Part shown: positions 8,730 through 16,341 of the stretch, piece by piece
Layout: every line of letters starts with the position of its first letter
Position numbering within the stretch: position 1 is the first letter of the stretch
DNA from: Intrasporangiaceae bacterium
GTDB taxonomy: Bacteria; Actinomycetota; Actinomycetes; Actinomycetales; Dermatophilaceae
Direction of reading: 5' to 3'
DNA length: 39,872 bases
Assembly (NCBI GenBank): GCA_021324575.1
Contig: JAJPIW010000084.1
Span: 1-39,872 of the forward strand
The notes under the pieces: generated by a model
The model's database searches: none
Seen by the model: the letters and a program-made list of their open reading frames with translations, nothing else
What the model was told of the DNA's origin: nothing
Program-made: the position numbers and the translations under genes

Positions 8730-10150
8730 GAGTCGAAGCCCAGGCCGAGCCGGTCCAGGGTGCGCAGCCAGAGGTTGCGTTCGCCCTGGCTGTGGTCGGC
8801 GCGGTCCAGGGACCACCGGGTGGTCTGGATGCCGACGCTGGCGACCGGCTCGGGAGGGAAGGGCAGCGGCATACGGCGGACCATCTCCAGCTCGGTCCGC
8901 TCGGTCCGGGTGCCGGACAGCAGGTCGAGGAGGACGTCGGCGGCAAACCGGGTCGCGCCCACGCCGAGCCCGGTGAACCCAGCCGCGTGGGCCACCCGGC
9001 CGCCGTGGGCCGTCCCGTAGAAGGCGCAGAACCGGGTCGAGGTGTCGATCGCCCCGGCCCAGCGATGGCTGACCCGGATCCCCTCCAGCTGGGGGAACGT
9101 CGTCAGCAGGTGGGACACGAGCCGGCGGTGCACCTGTGGGTCGTGCTCGTGGCGTGGGTCGACGCGGCGGCCGTAGCGGTAGACCGCGTCGTAGCCGCCG
9201 AAGAGGATCCGGTTGTCGGCCGTCAGCCGGTAGTAGTGGAACTGGTTGGCCGCGTCGTCCAGCCCCTGGCGACCGCCCCAGCCGATCGACGCCAGCTGGG
9301 TCTCGGTGAGCGGCTCGGTGACGATGACGAAGTCGTAGACCGGGACCGTGAACGGACGGAACCGGCGGACCAGCGCCGGGAAGGCGTTGGTGCCCAGCGC
9401 CACCCGGTCGGCGACGACGGTGCCGCGGTCGGTCACCAGGGTGACCGGCCCGGTCCGGCCCTGGGCGCTCAGGCTCCGGACGTGGCTGTTCTCGACGATG
9501 GTCACCCCGAGCTCTCTTGCCACCCGCGCCAGCTCGCGGACCATCTTGGCCGGATGGAGCAACGCGGTCTCGTCCGAGGCCAGCCCGGCCAGGTAGGTCG
9601 GGCTGGCGACCTGGGCCCGCACCTGCCCCTCGTCGAGGAACCGGCCGTCCCCCGCATCGGCCGCCTCGCGCAGCCAGTCCACCTGGTGCGGCTCGACCGC
9701 CACCAGGATGCCTCCGGGCCGCTCGAAGTCGACGTCCATCGCGTGCCGCCGGACGGTCTCGGCAATCCCGGCGAGGTTGGCCTCACCGAGCGCGTCGAGC
9801 CGGTCGAGCTCGGCCGGCCACCGGCTTAGCCCGTTGTCGCGTCCGTGGGTCAGCGAGGCGTCGCAGAACCCGCCGTTGCGTCCGGAGGCGGCCCACCCGA
9901 GCCGGTGCGCCTCGAGCAGCAGCACCCGTCGGGACGGGTCGCGCTCCTTGGCCCGGACCGCGGTCCACAGGCCCGTATAGCCGCCACCGACGATCGCGAG
10001 GTCGGTCGTATGCCGCCCGCTCAGCGCCTCTCCCGCCGGCCCGGGCGGAGCGTCCTCGATCCAGAAGCACGCCTCGCGCGACTCCGCCAGGGTGGCGTCG
10101 ACGAGCGACGCAGCCGGCCGGTTGCGCTCGAAGACAGTGTCAGTTCGCAC
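8726..10150 (-). CDS. FAD-dependent amine oxidoreductase (DAO family)
   Basis: 474 residues from a GTG at 10150, with GGGAGG upstream at usable spacing. The Rossmann FAD-binding motif is VGGGYTGLWTA at residues 54-64, followed by LLLEAHRLGWAASGRNGGFCD (E of the second strand, then the glycine-rich SGRNGG typical of gamma-glutamylputrescine oxidase-like DAO enzymes). The C-terminus has HAAGFTGLGVGATRFAADVL, the family's FAD-closing motif. Substrate is likely an amine or amino acid, but cannot be named. No transporter or polyamine gene lies beside it. It converges on the M4 protease gene with overlapping stops. Confidence 0.9.
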   Translation of the reverse strand: MRTDTVFERNRPAASLVDATLAESREACFWIEDAPPGPAGEALSGRHTTDLAIVGGGYTGLWTAVRAKERDPSRRVLLLEAHRLGWAASGRNGGFCDASLTHGRDNGLSRWPAELDRLDALGEANLAGIAETVRRHAMDVDFERPGGILVAVEPHQVDWLREAADAGDGRFLDEGQVRAQVASPTYLAGLASDETALLHPAKMVRELARVARELGVTIVENSHVRSLSAQGRTGPVTLVTDRGTVVADRVALGTNAFPALVRRFRPFTVPVYDFVIVTEPLTETQLASIGWGGRQGLDDAANQFHYYRLTADNRILFGGYDAVYRYGRRVDPRHEHDPQVHRRLVSHLLTTFPQLEGIRVSHRWAGAIDTSTRFCAFYGTAHGGRVAHAAGFTGLGVGATRFAADVLLDLLSGTRTERTELEMVRRMPLPFPPEPVASVGIQTTRWSLDRADHSQGERNLWLRTLDRLGLGFDS

Positions 10151-10335
10151 CGGCTGAGCCTCCCACGTCCTTTCCGGTCCGGAGCTCGGGACCTTCCGTT
10201 CCCGGCGAGCCGAGGGAGCCAGGGCTCAGGGTCCGTCGCCTGTTCCAGAACGACGAGTCCACGCGGTTGATGAGAAGGTTGAATCAGCCCCGAACGGAGA
10301 GCCACTACACAGCAGCCGAACCACGAGAGCCGAGC

Positions 10336-10928
10336 ATGAGCAGACGCATCCTGACCGTGGGGACCAACGTCGGCCACTACGACGACCCGTCCCACCCCAC
10401 CGGCCTGTGGCTCTCCGAGCTCACCCACGCCTGGCAGGTCTTCGAGGAGGCCGGCTGCGAGCAGACCCTGGTCAGCCCAGCCGGCGGGCAGGTGCCACTC
10501 GAGCCGCGGGCCCTGACGTTCCCGAACTACGACAAGACCGCCAAGGCCTGGCGGGCCGACCCCGCGAAGATGGCCCTGCTTGAGCACACTGTCAGTCCCG
10601 ACCAGATCGACTCCGCCGACTACGACGCCATCTATTTCACCGGTGGTCACGCGGTCATGTACGACTTCCCCGACAGCGAAGGACTGCAGCGGATCACCCG
10701 GGACTTGTACGAGGTGCCATCGTCTCCTCGGTCTGCCACGGCTACTGCGGCCTGCTCAGCACCAAGCTCTCCGACGGCACATACCTGATCGCTGGCAAGA
10801 GGATGACCGGCTTCGCCTGGAGCGAGGAGGTCCTCGCACGCGTCGACAAGCTCGTGCCCTACAACGCCGAGGAAGCCGCCAAGGAGCGCGGCGCGCTCGG
10901 CCCCGTCAGCGACACGAGAAAGGGCTGA
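10336..10928 (+). pseudogene. DJ-1/PfpI-family protein, frameshifted and C-terminally truncated
   Basis: The frame from ATG 10336 (MSRRILTVGTNVGHYDDPSHPTG) encodes an Hsp31/DJ-1-like glutamine-amidotransferase fold: EEAGCEQTLVSPAGG, and YFTGGHAVMYDFPDS with the family's GGHG-like turn. At 10711-10718 the frame is lost; the sequence fits loss of one G (GAGGGTGCC to GAGGTGCC). The other frame continues AIVSSVCHGYCGLLSTKLSDG, containing the nucleophile Cys and its His, then KRMTGFAW and PYNAEEAAKERGA. It stops at 10926-10928, about 30 residues short of the usual C-terminus, and its last codons fall inside the tRNA terminator hairpin. So two lesions are seen. The frameshift might be a sequencing error; the truncation is not explained that way. 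Confidence 0.85.
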
Positions 10929-10960
10929 GCCAGATCGCGAAGCGATCGGGCTCAGCCCTT
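10920..10960 (-). terminator. Strong hairpin terminator downstream of tRNA-Ala
   Basis: AAGGGCTGAGCC (10920-10931) pairs perfectly with GGCTCAGCCCTT (10949-10960), and the interior GATCGC/GCGATC extends the stem. On the minus strand the stem is followed by TTTCTCGT, so it suits termination of the tRNA transcript 6 nt beyond its 3' end. The stop of the DJ-1 remnant lies in its left arm. Confidence 0.8.
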
Positions 10961-10965
10961 GCGAG

Positions 10966-11038
10966 TGGAGCTGAGGGGACTCGAACCCCTGACCCCCTCC
11001 ATGCCATGGAGGTGCGCTACCAGCTGCGCCACAGCCCC
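10966..11038 (-). tRNA. tRNA-Ala (anticodon GGC)
   Basis: 73 nt. Acceptor stem GGGGCTG / CAGCTCC (one G-T pair), D arm with GGTAGCGC, anticodon stem CCTCC / GGAGG enclosing the 7-nt loop ATGGCAT (anticodon GGC, reads GCC/GCT), T arm with GGTTCGAGTCC. The discriminator base is A and the CCA end is not encoded. It follows the nadD-rsfS-phosphatase operon on the same strand, as in many Actinobacteria, and its 3' end faces the truncated DJ-1 remnant. Confidence 0.97.
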
Positions 11039-11195
11039 GAGTTTCCTCAGGTGAGGTGTCCTTTGCGGGGACCGGGAGAGTTTACCCAGCCGACCACCCA
11101 AACCACCAAATCGGCCTGCCTCGCCCACGTCTCGTGCCGCCAGACGCGTGGCAGACGGGCAGGTAAGCACCCGGCATACAGACGGGTCGGGTGGA

Positions 11196-11223
11196 CCGCC
11201 TGAGCGTGGAACGTTTCAGGCGG
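11196..11223 (-). terminator. Hairpin at the end of the phosphatase gene
   Basis: CCGCCTGA (11196-11203) pairs with TCAGGCGG (11216-11223) around a 12-nt loop. On the minus strand the first arm contains the phosphatase stop codon. There is no T-run, so it is at best a weak terminator for the nadD operon, separating it from tRNA-Ala. Confidence 0.4.
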
Positions 11224-11857
11224 AGGCGTTCCAGGCGGCGAGGCGCCATCCGTTGCCACCCTCGACGACCTCGGCCCAGTGACAGTTCGAGAGGCCACCG
11301 AGGCGCTGCCAGGCCAGGCTCTGGGGCAGGTCGAGCAGCTCGGCGACGACCGCGCGGCCGGCTACCCCGTGGGTGGCGATCACGACGGTCTGGCCAGGCC
11401 CCATCGAGCCGACGAGGTCGTCCAGAGCGTCGCGGACCCGCCGGGCCACGTCGGTGATCGACTCGCCGTCGACGCCCCGCTTGAAGTCCTCACCACGGTC
11501 GTGCCGAGCCCGGTCCTCCGGGAACCCGGACCGGACCTCCTCGTTGGTCAGGCCCTGCCACTGGCCGGCGTGGATCTCGCGCCACCGCGGATCCAGCGAG
11601 ATGGGTATGCCGCATGCCCGGGCCACGTCGGCGCCGGTGTTGGCGGCCCGCTGAAGGTCGGAGGCGACCACCCGGACGGGCGCGAACCGGACGAGGGCTG
11701 CGGCCGCGGCCAGCGCCTGCGCATGACCCTTCGGAGACAGGGCCGCGTCGAGCTGTCCCTGCCAGATCCCCTTGGCGTTGTGGTCGGTCTGGCCGTGCCG
11801 AAGGACGATCACTCGACGTGGCTTGCTGCCTGCTGCCATGGTCGCCGCTTCGCTCAT
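11216..11857 (-). CDS. Histidine phosphatase (phosphoglycerate-mutase-like)
   Basis: 213 residues. The phosphohistidine motif is VLRHGQTDHN near residue 19, a second catalytic region is REIHAGQWQGLT, and the later catalytic His lies in VVIATHGVAGRAV. The domain is single and of typical length for cofactor-independent acid phosphatases of the PGM superfamily; the actinobacterial relative at this locus is often annotated as phosphoglycerate mutase or glucosyl-3-phosphoglycerate phosphatase. Substrate cannot be decided here. The ATG overlaps the rsfS stop (ATGA, 11854-11857), with GGAGG almost touching it; ATG at codon 7 is an alternative. It is the last gene of the small-membrane-protein-nadD-rsfS operon. 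Confidence 0.93.
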   Translation of the reverse strand: MSEAATMAAGSKPRRVIVLRHGQTDHNAKGIWQGQLDAALSPKGHAQALAAAAALVRFAPVRVVASDLQRAANTGADVARACGIPISLDPRWREIHAGQWQGLTNEEVRSGFPEDRARHDRGEDFKRGVDGESITDVARRVRDALDDLVGSMGPGQTVVIATHGVAGRAVVAELLDLPQSLAWQRLGGLSNCHWAEVVEGGNGWRLAAWNASA

Positions 11858-12231
11858 GCCTCCGCGCGCCGGCGCGGGATGCCGAGGTCGATGGCCGGGC
11901 AGTCGCGCCAGAGCCGCTCGAGGTCGTAGAAGTGGCGCTCGTCCTCGTGCTGGACATGGACGACGATGTCGCCGAAGTCGATGAGGACCCAGCGCCCCTC
12001 GCGCGCTCCTTCGCGCCGGACCGGCTTGGACCCGGCCGCCCGGAGCGCGTCCTCGACGGCGTCGACAATGGCACCCACCTGGCGCTCGTTGGACGCCGAG
12101 GCGATGAGGAAGATGTCGGTCAGGGCCAGATGGTCGCTGACGTCGATCCCGGCCACCTCGATGGCCTTCTTGTCGTCGGCCGCCGTCGCGGCGATGCGGG
12201 CGAGTTCCAACGATCGTTCAGTGGCTGGCAC
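11854..12231 (-). CDS. rsfS: Ribosomal silencing factor RsfS
   Basis: 125 residues from GTG 12231. RsfS binds ribosomal protein uL14 on the 50S subunit and blocks joining with 30S in starvation. The family core is clear: [18 protein letters not shown], then [19 protein letters not shown], then [13 protein letters not shown] and YDLERLW. I chose GTG because AGGAGA lies 4-5 nt before it, while the ATG at 12246 has no ribosome-binding site. With GTG the gene overlaps the nadD stop by 14 nt. Pairing with nadD is conserved across bacteria. Confidence 0.95.
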   Translation of the reverse strand: MPATERSLELARIAATAADDKKAIEVAGIDVSDHLALTDIFLIASASNERQVGAIVDAVEDALRAAGSKPVRREGAREGRWVLIDFGDIVVHVQHEDERHFYDLERLWRDCPAIDLGIPRRRAEA

Positions 12232-12868
12232 TGGTCTCCTCGACATGGTGGTTCAGGGCACGGGGGTGCAGCTCGCCCGGATCCGGGGCGGGTCGGGCGT
12301 ACAGGTCGTACTTGTTTATGTACTGGACGACCCCGTCGGGCACGAGGTACCAGACGGGTTCCCGGTCTTCCACCCGTGCCCGGCAGTCGGTCGAGCTGAT
12401 CGCCATGGCCGGAACCTCCAGGAGGGTGACCCGGTCCTCGGGCAGGCCCTTGTCGCTCAGCACATGCCCCGGGCGGGTGACGCCGATGAAGTGTGCGAGG
12501 TCGAACAGCCGCTCGGCATCCTTCCAGGACAGGATCTCGGCCAGGGCGTCGGCACCGGTGATGAAGAACAGCTCGGCGTCGAGCCGCTCGGCCCGCAGGT
12601 CGCGCAGGGTGTCGATCGTGTACGTGGGACCGTCCCGGTCGATGTCGACCCGGCTCACCGTGAAGCGGGGGTTGGACGCGGTGGCGATGACGGTCATGAG
12701 ATAGCGGTGCTCGGCCGGGCTGACGTTCTCATCGGCCTTCTGCCAGGGCTCGCCGGTCGGGACGAAGACGACCTCGTCCAGGTCGAACCGCGCCTGGACC
12801 TCGCTCGCGGCGACGAGGTGACCGTGGTGGATGGGGTCGAACGTCCCGCCCATGACCCCGAGGCGCAT
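12218..12868 (-). CDS. nadD: Nicotinate-mononucleotide adenylyltransferase
   Basis: 216 residues. Transfers AMP from ATP to nicotinic acid mononucleotide in NAD synthesis. The nucleotidyltransferase motif [12 protein letters not shown] is at residues 8-19, with [34 protein letters not shown] and the C-terminal [10 protein letters not shown] (ISST(x)IR-like) typical of NadD. The open frame runs on for another 250 codons upstream, but family length and the start of the conserved beta strand place the ATG at 12868. That ATG comes 2 nt after the stop of the small membrane protein, so translation is likely coupled; no good ribosome-binding site is seen. Confidence 0.97.
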   Translation of the reverse strand: MRLGVMGGTFDPIHHGHLVAASEVQARFDLDEVVFVPTGEPWQKADENVSPAEHRYLMTVIATASNPRFTVSRVDIDRDGPTYTIDTLRDLRAERLDAELFFITGADALAEILSWKDAERLFDLAHFIGVTRPGHVLSDKGLPEDRVTLLEVPAMAISSTDCRARVEDREPVWYLVPDGVVQYINKYDLYARPAPDPGELHPRALNHHVEETSASH

Positions 12869-12870
12869 TG

Positions 12871-13068
12871 TCAGTGGTGATCGTGCCGCTCGGACGGCCC
12901 GGGGTGCCCACCGACGCGAACCTTCTGCACGGTGCCCCGGAAGGACCACAGCACCGCCAGTGCAAGACCGAACAGCGCGAGCGCGATGAGACCGAAGACG
13001 ATCGGGGGCATCGGCATGTCGCGGACCTTCGCGCCTTCGGTGACCAGGCGGGCAAGTGACGTCGTCAT
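12871..13068 (-). CDS. Small single-span membrane protein upstream of nadD
   Basis: 65 residues. A hydrophobic helix, [19 protein letters not shown], lies at about residues 24-42, preceded by a short polar N-terminus and followed by a basic then His-rich C-terminal tail (GPSERHDHH). Codons end almost always in G or C, and its stop lies 2 nt before the nadD ATG, which supports a real first gene of this operon. Small membrane proteins at this place are common in Actinobacteria; no function is known to me. A TACGCT -10 element lies exactly 6 nt before the ATG, suggesting a leaderless mRNA. Confidence 0.8.
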   Translation of the reverse strand: MTTSLARLVTEGAKVRDMPMPPIVFGLIALALFGLALAVLWSFRGTVQKVRVGGHPGPSERHDHH

Positions 13069-13074
13069 GGCGAC

Positions 13075-13080
13075 AGCGTA
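13075..13080 (-). promoter_or_regulatory. -10 element TACGCT of the nadD operon
   Basis: TACGCT (TANNNT) is followed by 6 nt (GTCGCC) and the ATG at 13068. There is no Shine-Dalgarno sequence before this ATG, in keeping with a leaderless transcript. A -35 is not evident. Confidence 0.55.
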
Positions 13081-13148
13081 CAAGCCAGTGGGCCACCTCC
13101 GTCGGTGCACACCGAGACCGACTCCGGAGCGCGCCTTTCCGGCGCTGG

Positions 13149-13215
13149 TTGTCCACGAGTTTTGTGCACAGGCATGTGCACAACCGCCGCCCTGACCGCG
13201 GCCGCCTGTGGACAG
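13149..13215. promoter_or_regulatory. Cluster of four DnaA-box-like 9-mers
   Basis: Within 67 bp: TTGTCCACG (13149-13157), TTGTGCACA (13162-13170), its inverted copy TGTGCACAA (13175-13183) and TGTGGACAG (13207-13215, inverted CTGTCCACA). Each differs by one base from the high-GC actinobacterial DnaA box TTGTCCACA. The middle two form a perfect 9-bp inverted repeat with a 4-bp spacer. No dnaA, dnaN or AT-rich unwinding region is near, so this is not oriC; a DnaA-titrating or regulatory site upstream of the nadD operon is possible. The middle palindrome could instead be a repressor operator. Confidence 0.45.
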
Positions 13216-13823
13216 CCCTGTGAGGATCCGGTGGATGAAAAATGGTTGGCGAAAACTGTTGCGGGCCAAGGGATTCACGCATTAGACATCTCCTACGCCC
13301 TCCAACGGGGAGCGGGCCGGGCAACCGGACCGCCGACCAGAGGGGCCGGCAGACCGGATAACGGGGGCGCCGACCACTTGGCCCAGCCAGGTGGACCGCC
13401 AATGGGGGAAACCCCGGATGCACCGCGTGCGACGACGTGGGGCACCCCCGAGACCGAGATGCCTGGGCCGCCGCCGACCCACCGGCTTGCCGGAGGTGAG
13501 GCACCCACCGTCGTCGTGGAAGTCCGGTTCGTCCGCTCGTCGGGCGGCCGGCCAACGCAGCCCGCCCGGGAAGGAACGAGGCCTTCGGGCCCCGGACACC
13601 GCCCACCTGGTTCGGAGCAGACTCTCGGGTCCGCACCGGCCGCCGATGTCGTCAACTCTCGTAGTTGGAGCATCAGTGAGCGCAGCGACCTCGGTCGTCA
13701 GCGACACATCGCAGAGGCAGCCCCCGGGTTGCCGACGCACCGGTCGTCGGTTCACCGTCGACCACCCGCCGACGTGGCCCTCGGGCCACCGAAGCACCGG
13801 CCGTCGGTTCGCCGATGACCGTC
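13216..13823. other. Gene-free region between the nadD operon and proA
   Basis: Long open frames exist on both strands but none has a recognisable family, steady third-position GC or a ribosome-binding site, so I call no protein. The stretch holds many short G/C-rich inverted repeats (for example GGCAGC/GTTGCC at about 13716-13733) and the 32-bp direct repeat listed separately, and it ends in a strong terminator-like hairpin. A structured non-coding RNA on the plus strand is possible, but I do not recognise RNase P, tmRNA, SRP or 6S RNA here. Confidence 0.5.
13732..13820 (+). repeat. Two 32-bp imperfect direct repeats
   Basis: Copies at 13732-13763 and 13789-13820 match at 27 of 32 positions; both contain GCACCGG followed by GTCGGTTC. 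Each copy can also fold on itself (CCGACG/CGTCGG). They immediately precede the hairpin at 13824-13856. Confidence 0.75.
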
Positions 13824-13856
13824 AGGGCCCCCCGATCTCATACGTCGGGGGGCCCT
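13824..13856. terminator. Bidirectional terminator-like hairpin after proA
   Basis: A perfect 12-bp stem AGGGCCCCCCGA / TCGGGGGGCCCT encloses a 9-nt loop. It lies about 80 nt past the proA stop on the minus strand, which has no T-run there. On the plus strand TTCCTCTT follows, so it may also end a plus-strand transcript from the preceding gene-free region. Confidence 0.65.
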
Positions 13857-13934
13857 TCCTCTTGGCATGAGGCATCCACCCAACGATGACCGGGCTCCCT
13901 CTCCGCGCGGGCAGGTCCTCTCCGCACGGCGCTG

Positions 13935-15227
13935 CTACCCGCGGATCTGGCCGTCCCCCTCGACGACCCACTTGGTCGTCGTGAGCTCCGGTAGCGCCAT
14001 CGGGCCGCGCGCGTGCAGCTTCTGGGTCGAGATCCCGATCTCGGCGCCGAAACCGAACTCGCCGCCGTCGGTGAACCGGGTCGAGGCGTTGACCATGACC
14101 ACGGCCGCGTCGACCTCGCTCGTCCAGCGTCGAGCGGCTGCCCGGTCCTCGGTGACGATGGCCTCGGTGTGTCCCGTCCCGTGGGCGCGGACGTGCGCCA
14201 GCGCCGCGTCGAGGTCGTCGACGACGGCGACACTCATGGCCAGCGCATGCCACTCGGTGTCGAAGTCGGCGTCGGTCGCCTCGATCGTCACGACCCCCGC
14301 GTCCTTCCCGTATGCCGCGCTGCTGGCGTCGGCGTGCAGCTCCACTCCCCCGCCGGCCAGCTCGGCGAACGCCTTGGGGACGAAGTCAGCGGCCACGTCG
14401 CGGTGCACCAGGAGGGTCTCGGCGGCGTTGCAGACGCTGGGCCGCTGGGTCTTGGCGTTGACCGTGATCGCCAGCGCCTTGCCGAGATCGGCGGCGGCAT
14501 CGACGTAGACGTGGCAGATGCCGATCCCGGTCTCGATGACGGGAACGGTCGAGTTGAGGACGACCGAGGAGATCAGGTCGGCGCCCCCGCGCGGGATGAG
14601 CAGGTCGACGAGCCCGCGCGCGGTCATCAGGGCGCGGACGGCGTCGTGCCCCCCACCGTCGAGCAGGGTCACCGCGTCGGCCGGCAGCCCGTGCTGGTCG
14701 AGCGCGGCGCGGAGGACGTCGACGAGCGCCCGGTTGGTCGCAGCGGCTGCCGAGCCGCCGCGGAGGATGACGGCGTTGCCTGACTTGAGGCCGAGCCCGG
14801 CAGCATCGACGGTGACGTTGGGGCGCGCTTCGTAGATCATCCCGACGACGCCCATCGGCACCCGCACCTGTCGGATCTGCAGCCCGTTGGCCAGGGTCGA
14901 GCCGCGGACGATCTCCCCGACCGGGTCGGGCAGCGCCGCGATGTCACGCAGCGCCTCGGCAACCGCGGCCACGCGGTCGGCGTCGAGGGTGAGCCGGTCG
15001 AGCAGGCCCTGGGCCATGCCTGCGTCGCGACCGCGGGCGAGGTCCTCGGCATTGGCGGCGACGATCCGGTCGGTCGCGGCGGCAACTGCGTCGGCGAGCG
15101 AGCGGAGGGCCGCGTCCTTCTCGGCGCGGGACAGCAGGGCGAGGGTGCGGGACGCAACGCGCGCGCGACCGGCGAGGTCGGTCACCTGCGCGCGGGCGGC
15201 GTCACTGATCGAGTCCGAGGACGGCAT
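13935..15227 (-). CDS. proA: Gamma-glutamyl phosphate reductase
   Basis: 430 residues. NADPH-dependent second step of proline synthesis, acting on the product of ProB. Aldehyde-dehydrogenase fold with [28 protein letters not shown], the catalytic Cys in [14 protein letters not shown], and the C-terminal [22 protein letters not shown], all diagnostic of ProA. There is no Shine-Dalgarno; TACCCT lies 6 nt before the ATG. The start codon and promoter sit inside an inverted pair of the CGGCATAC motif. proB is 4 kb away, separated by a kinase and an ABC exporter. Confidence 0.98.
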   Translation of the reverse strand: MPSSDSISDAARAQVTDLAGRARVASRTLALLSRAEKDAALRSLADAVAAATDRIVAANAEDLARGRDAGMAQGLLDRLTLDADRVAAVAEALRDIAALPDPVGEIVRGSTLANGLQIRQVRVPMGVVGMIYEARPNVTVDAAGLGLKSGNAVILRGGSAAAATNRALVDVLRAALDQHGLPADAVTLLDGGGHDAVRALMTARGLVDLLIPRGGADLISSVVLNSTVPVIETGIGICHVYVDAAADLGKALAITVNAKTQRPSVCNAAETLLVHRDVAADFVPKAFAELAGGGVELHADASSAAYGKDAGVVTIEATDADFDTEWHALAMSVAVVDDLDAALAHVRAHGTGHTEAIVTEDRAAARRWTSEVDAAVVMVNASTRFTDGGEFGFGAEIGISTQKLHARGPMALPELTTTKWVVEGDGQIRG

Positions 15228-15233
15228 ACCGAA

Positions 15234-15239
15234 AGGGTA
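15234..15239 (-). promoter_or_regulatory. -10 element TACCCT of proA
   Basis: TACCCT (TANNNT), then 6 nt (TTCGGT), then the proA ATG at 15227. It lies between two inverted copies of the GTATGCCG motif that can form a 9-bp stem with a 5-nt loop (15222-15244), so the whole core promoter is within a possible hairpin. Confidence 0.55.
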
Positions 15240-15284
15240 TGCCGGTGCACGGGCCGCGTCGCTCCATCTCGCGGCCCGACCCCG

Positions 15285-15515
15285 TCACATCCCCTGCGGG
15301 AAGCTGTTGCCCTTCACGTGCGCGGCCATCTCGTGGTACTCGGCCGTCGAGCCGGGCCGCGGGATCCCGCTCCGGTCGAAGCGGCGCATCGGGGTGGCCC
15401 GGCCGCGACGGTCGACCAGCCAACCGGCGGCGAGGAGGACGGCGAGAGGCTCGGGGGTCGTGTTCGTCGGTGCGAGGATGGCCGGGTGACGACGATCCTC
15501 TCCATCCAGAGCCAT
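15285..15515 (-). CDS. Small hypothetical protein, 76 residues
   Basis: Not a recognised family. The frame has nearly perfect G/C third positions through its last 50 codons, supporting real coding sequence. It reads PLAVLLAAGWLVDRRGR, then MRRFDRSGIPRPGST and ends EMAAHVKGNSFPQGM. From the ATG at 15515 it overlaps the 5' end of the divergent pyridoxal kinase gene by 30 nt; the internal ATG before RRFDRSG is an alternative that would avoid this. It stops 57 nt before the proA start on the same strand, so it may be co-transcribed with proA or precede its promoter. No signal peptide, no Cys. Confidence 0.6.
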   Translation of the reverse strand: MALDGEDRRHPAILAPTNTTPEPLAVLLAAGWLVDRRGRATPMRRFDRSGIPRPGSTAEYHEMAAHVKGNSFPQGM

Positions 15516-16340
15516 GTCGCCTACGGGCACGTCGGCAACTCGGCCGCGGTGTTCCCGCTCCAGCGTCTCGGTGTCGAGGTGTGGGCCGTGCCAACGGTGA
15601 ACTTCAGCAACCACACCGGCTACGGCGCCTGGCGCGGCCCCCTCGTCCCGGCCGATGTCGTCGGCGAGGTGATCACCGGGATCGAGGAGCGCGAGGCGTT
15701 CGCGGAGGTCGACGCGGTGCTGTCCGGCTACCAGGGTGGTCCGGGTATCGGGGCGGTGATCCTCGACGCCGTGGCCGGGGTGAAGGCGGCCAACCCGGCG
15801 GCCATCTACGCCTGCGACCCGGTGATGGGCAACGCGAAGAGCGGATGCTTCGTCGCGCCCGAGATCCCGGTCCTGCTGCGGGAGCGGGTGGTTCCGCAAG
15901 CCGACCTGATCACGCCCAACCAGTTCGAGCTCGGCTTCCTCACCGGCACCGGGCCGCGCTCCATCGCCGAGACGGTGGCCGCCGTCGACCAGGTGCGGGC
16001 CGTGGGACCGTCCATGGTCCTGGTGACCTCCGTCGAGCGACCCGACGCACCGGCCGACACGATCGAGATGATGGCCTGTATGCCGGGCGGCAGCTGGATC
16101 GTGCAGACTCCTCGGCTGCCGATGAAGGCCAACGGCTCCGGCGACGTGACGGCCGCCCTGTTCACCGCCCACCTGCTCCAGACGGGCGACCCAGCGCTGG
16201 CTCTCGGGCGAACGGCCAGCAGCGTCTTCGACCTCCTGCAGAACACGCTCGACTCAGGACGCCGCGAGCTCCAGCTCGTCCAGAGCCAGGAGGCCATCGC
16301 CCACCCGAGGATGCAGTTCGAGGTCACCCGCCTCGACTGA
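15486..16340 (+). CDS. pdxY: Pyridoxal kinase
   Basis: 284 residues from GTG 15486 (GAGGA about 9 nt upstream). ATP-dependent phosphorylation of pyridoxal in vitamin B6 salvage. Ribokinase-like fold: TTILSIQSHVAYGHVGNSAAVFPLQ with the SHVxYGHVGN substrate motif at the N-terminus, YACDPVMGN, DLITPNQFELGFLTG, and the anion-hole/catalytic MKANGSGDVTAALF (GxGD, with Asp as base). Length is normal for PdxY. It stands alone on the plus strand between the proA/small-gene pair and the exporter, and its stop lies 1 nt from the stop of the convergent ABC gene. Confidence 0.95.
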   Translation: MTTILSIQSHVAYGHVGNSAAVFPLQRLGVEVWAVPTVNFSNHTGYGAWRGPLVPADVVGEVITGIEEREAFAEVDAVLSGYQGGPGIGAVILDAVAGVKAANPAAIYACDPVMGNAKSGCFVAPEIPVLLRERVVPQADLITPNQFELGFLTGTGPRSIAETVAAVDQVRAVGPSMVLVTSVERPDAPADTIEMMACMPGGSWIVQTPRLPMKANGSGDVTAALFTAHLLQTGDPALALGRTASSVFDLLQNTLDSGRRELQLVQSQEAIAHPRMQFEVTRLD

Positions 16341-16341
16341 C

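Noticed and set aside
13149-13215. Replication origin oriC
   Set aside because: DnaA-box-like sites are present, but there is no AT-rich region and no dnaA, dnaN, rpmH or parAB nearby.
12869-13636. Long upstream extension of the nadD frame
   Set aside because: It would add about 255 residues of Pro/Arg-rich sequence without homology, and it overlaps the small membrane protein gene, which has its own promoter and hydrophobic helix.
13105-13818. 237-codon plus-strand frame between nadD operon and proA
   Set aside because: No ribosome-binding site, no domain, composition rich in Pro/Arg/Gly as in random GC-rich frames; it is interrupted by repeats and hairpins.
13216-13856. RNase P RNA, tmRNA or 6S RNA
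   Set aside because: I looked for the conserved cores (GAGGAAAGTCC-like for RNase P, tag frame and tRNA-like ends for tmRNA) and did not see them.
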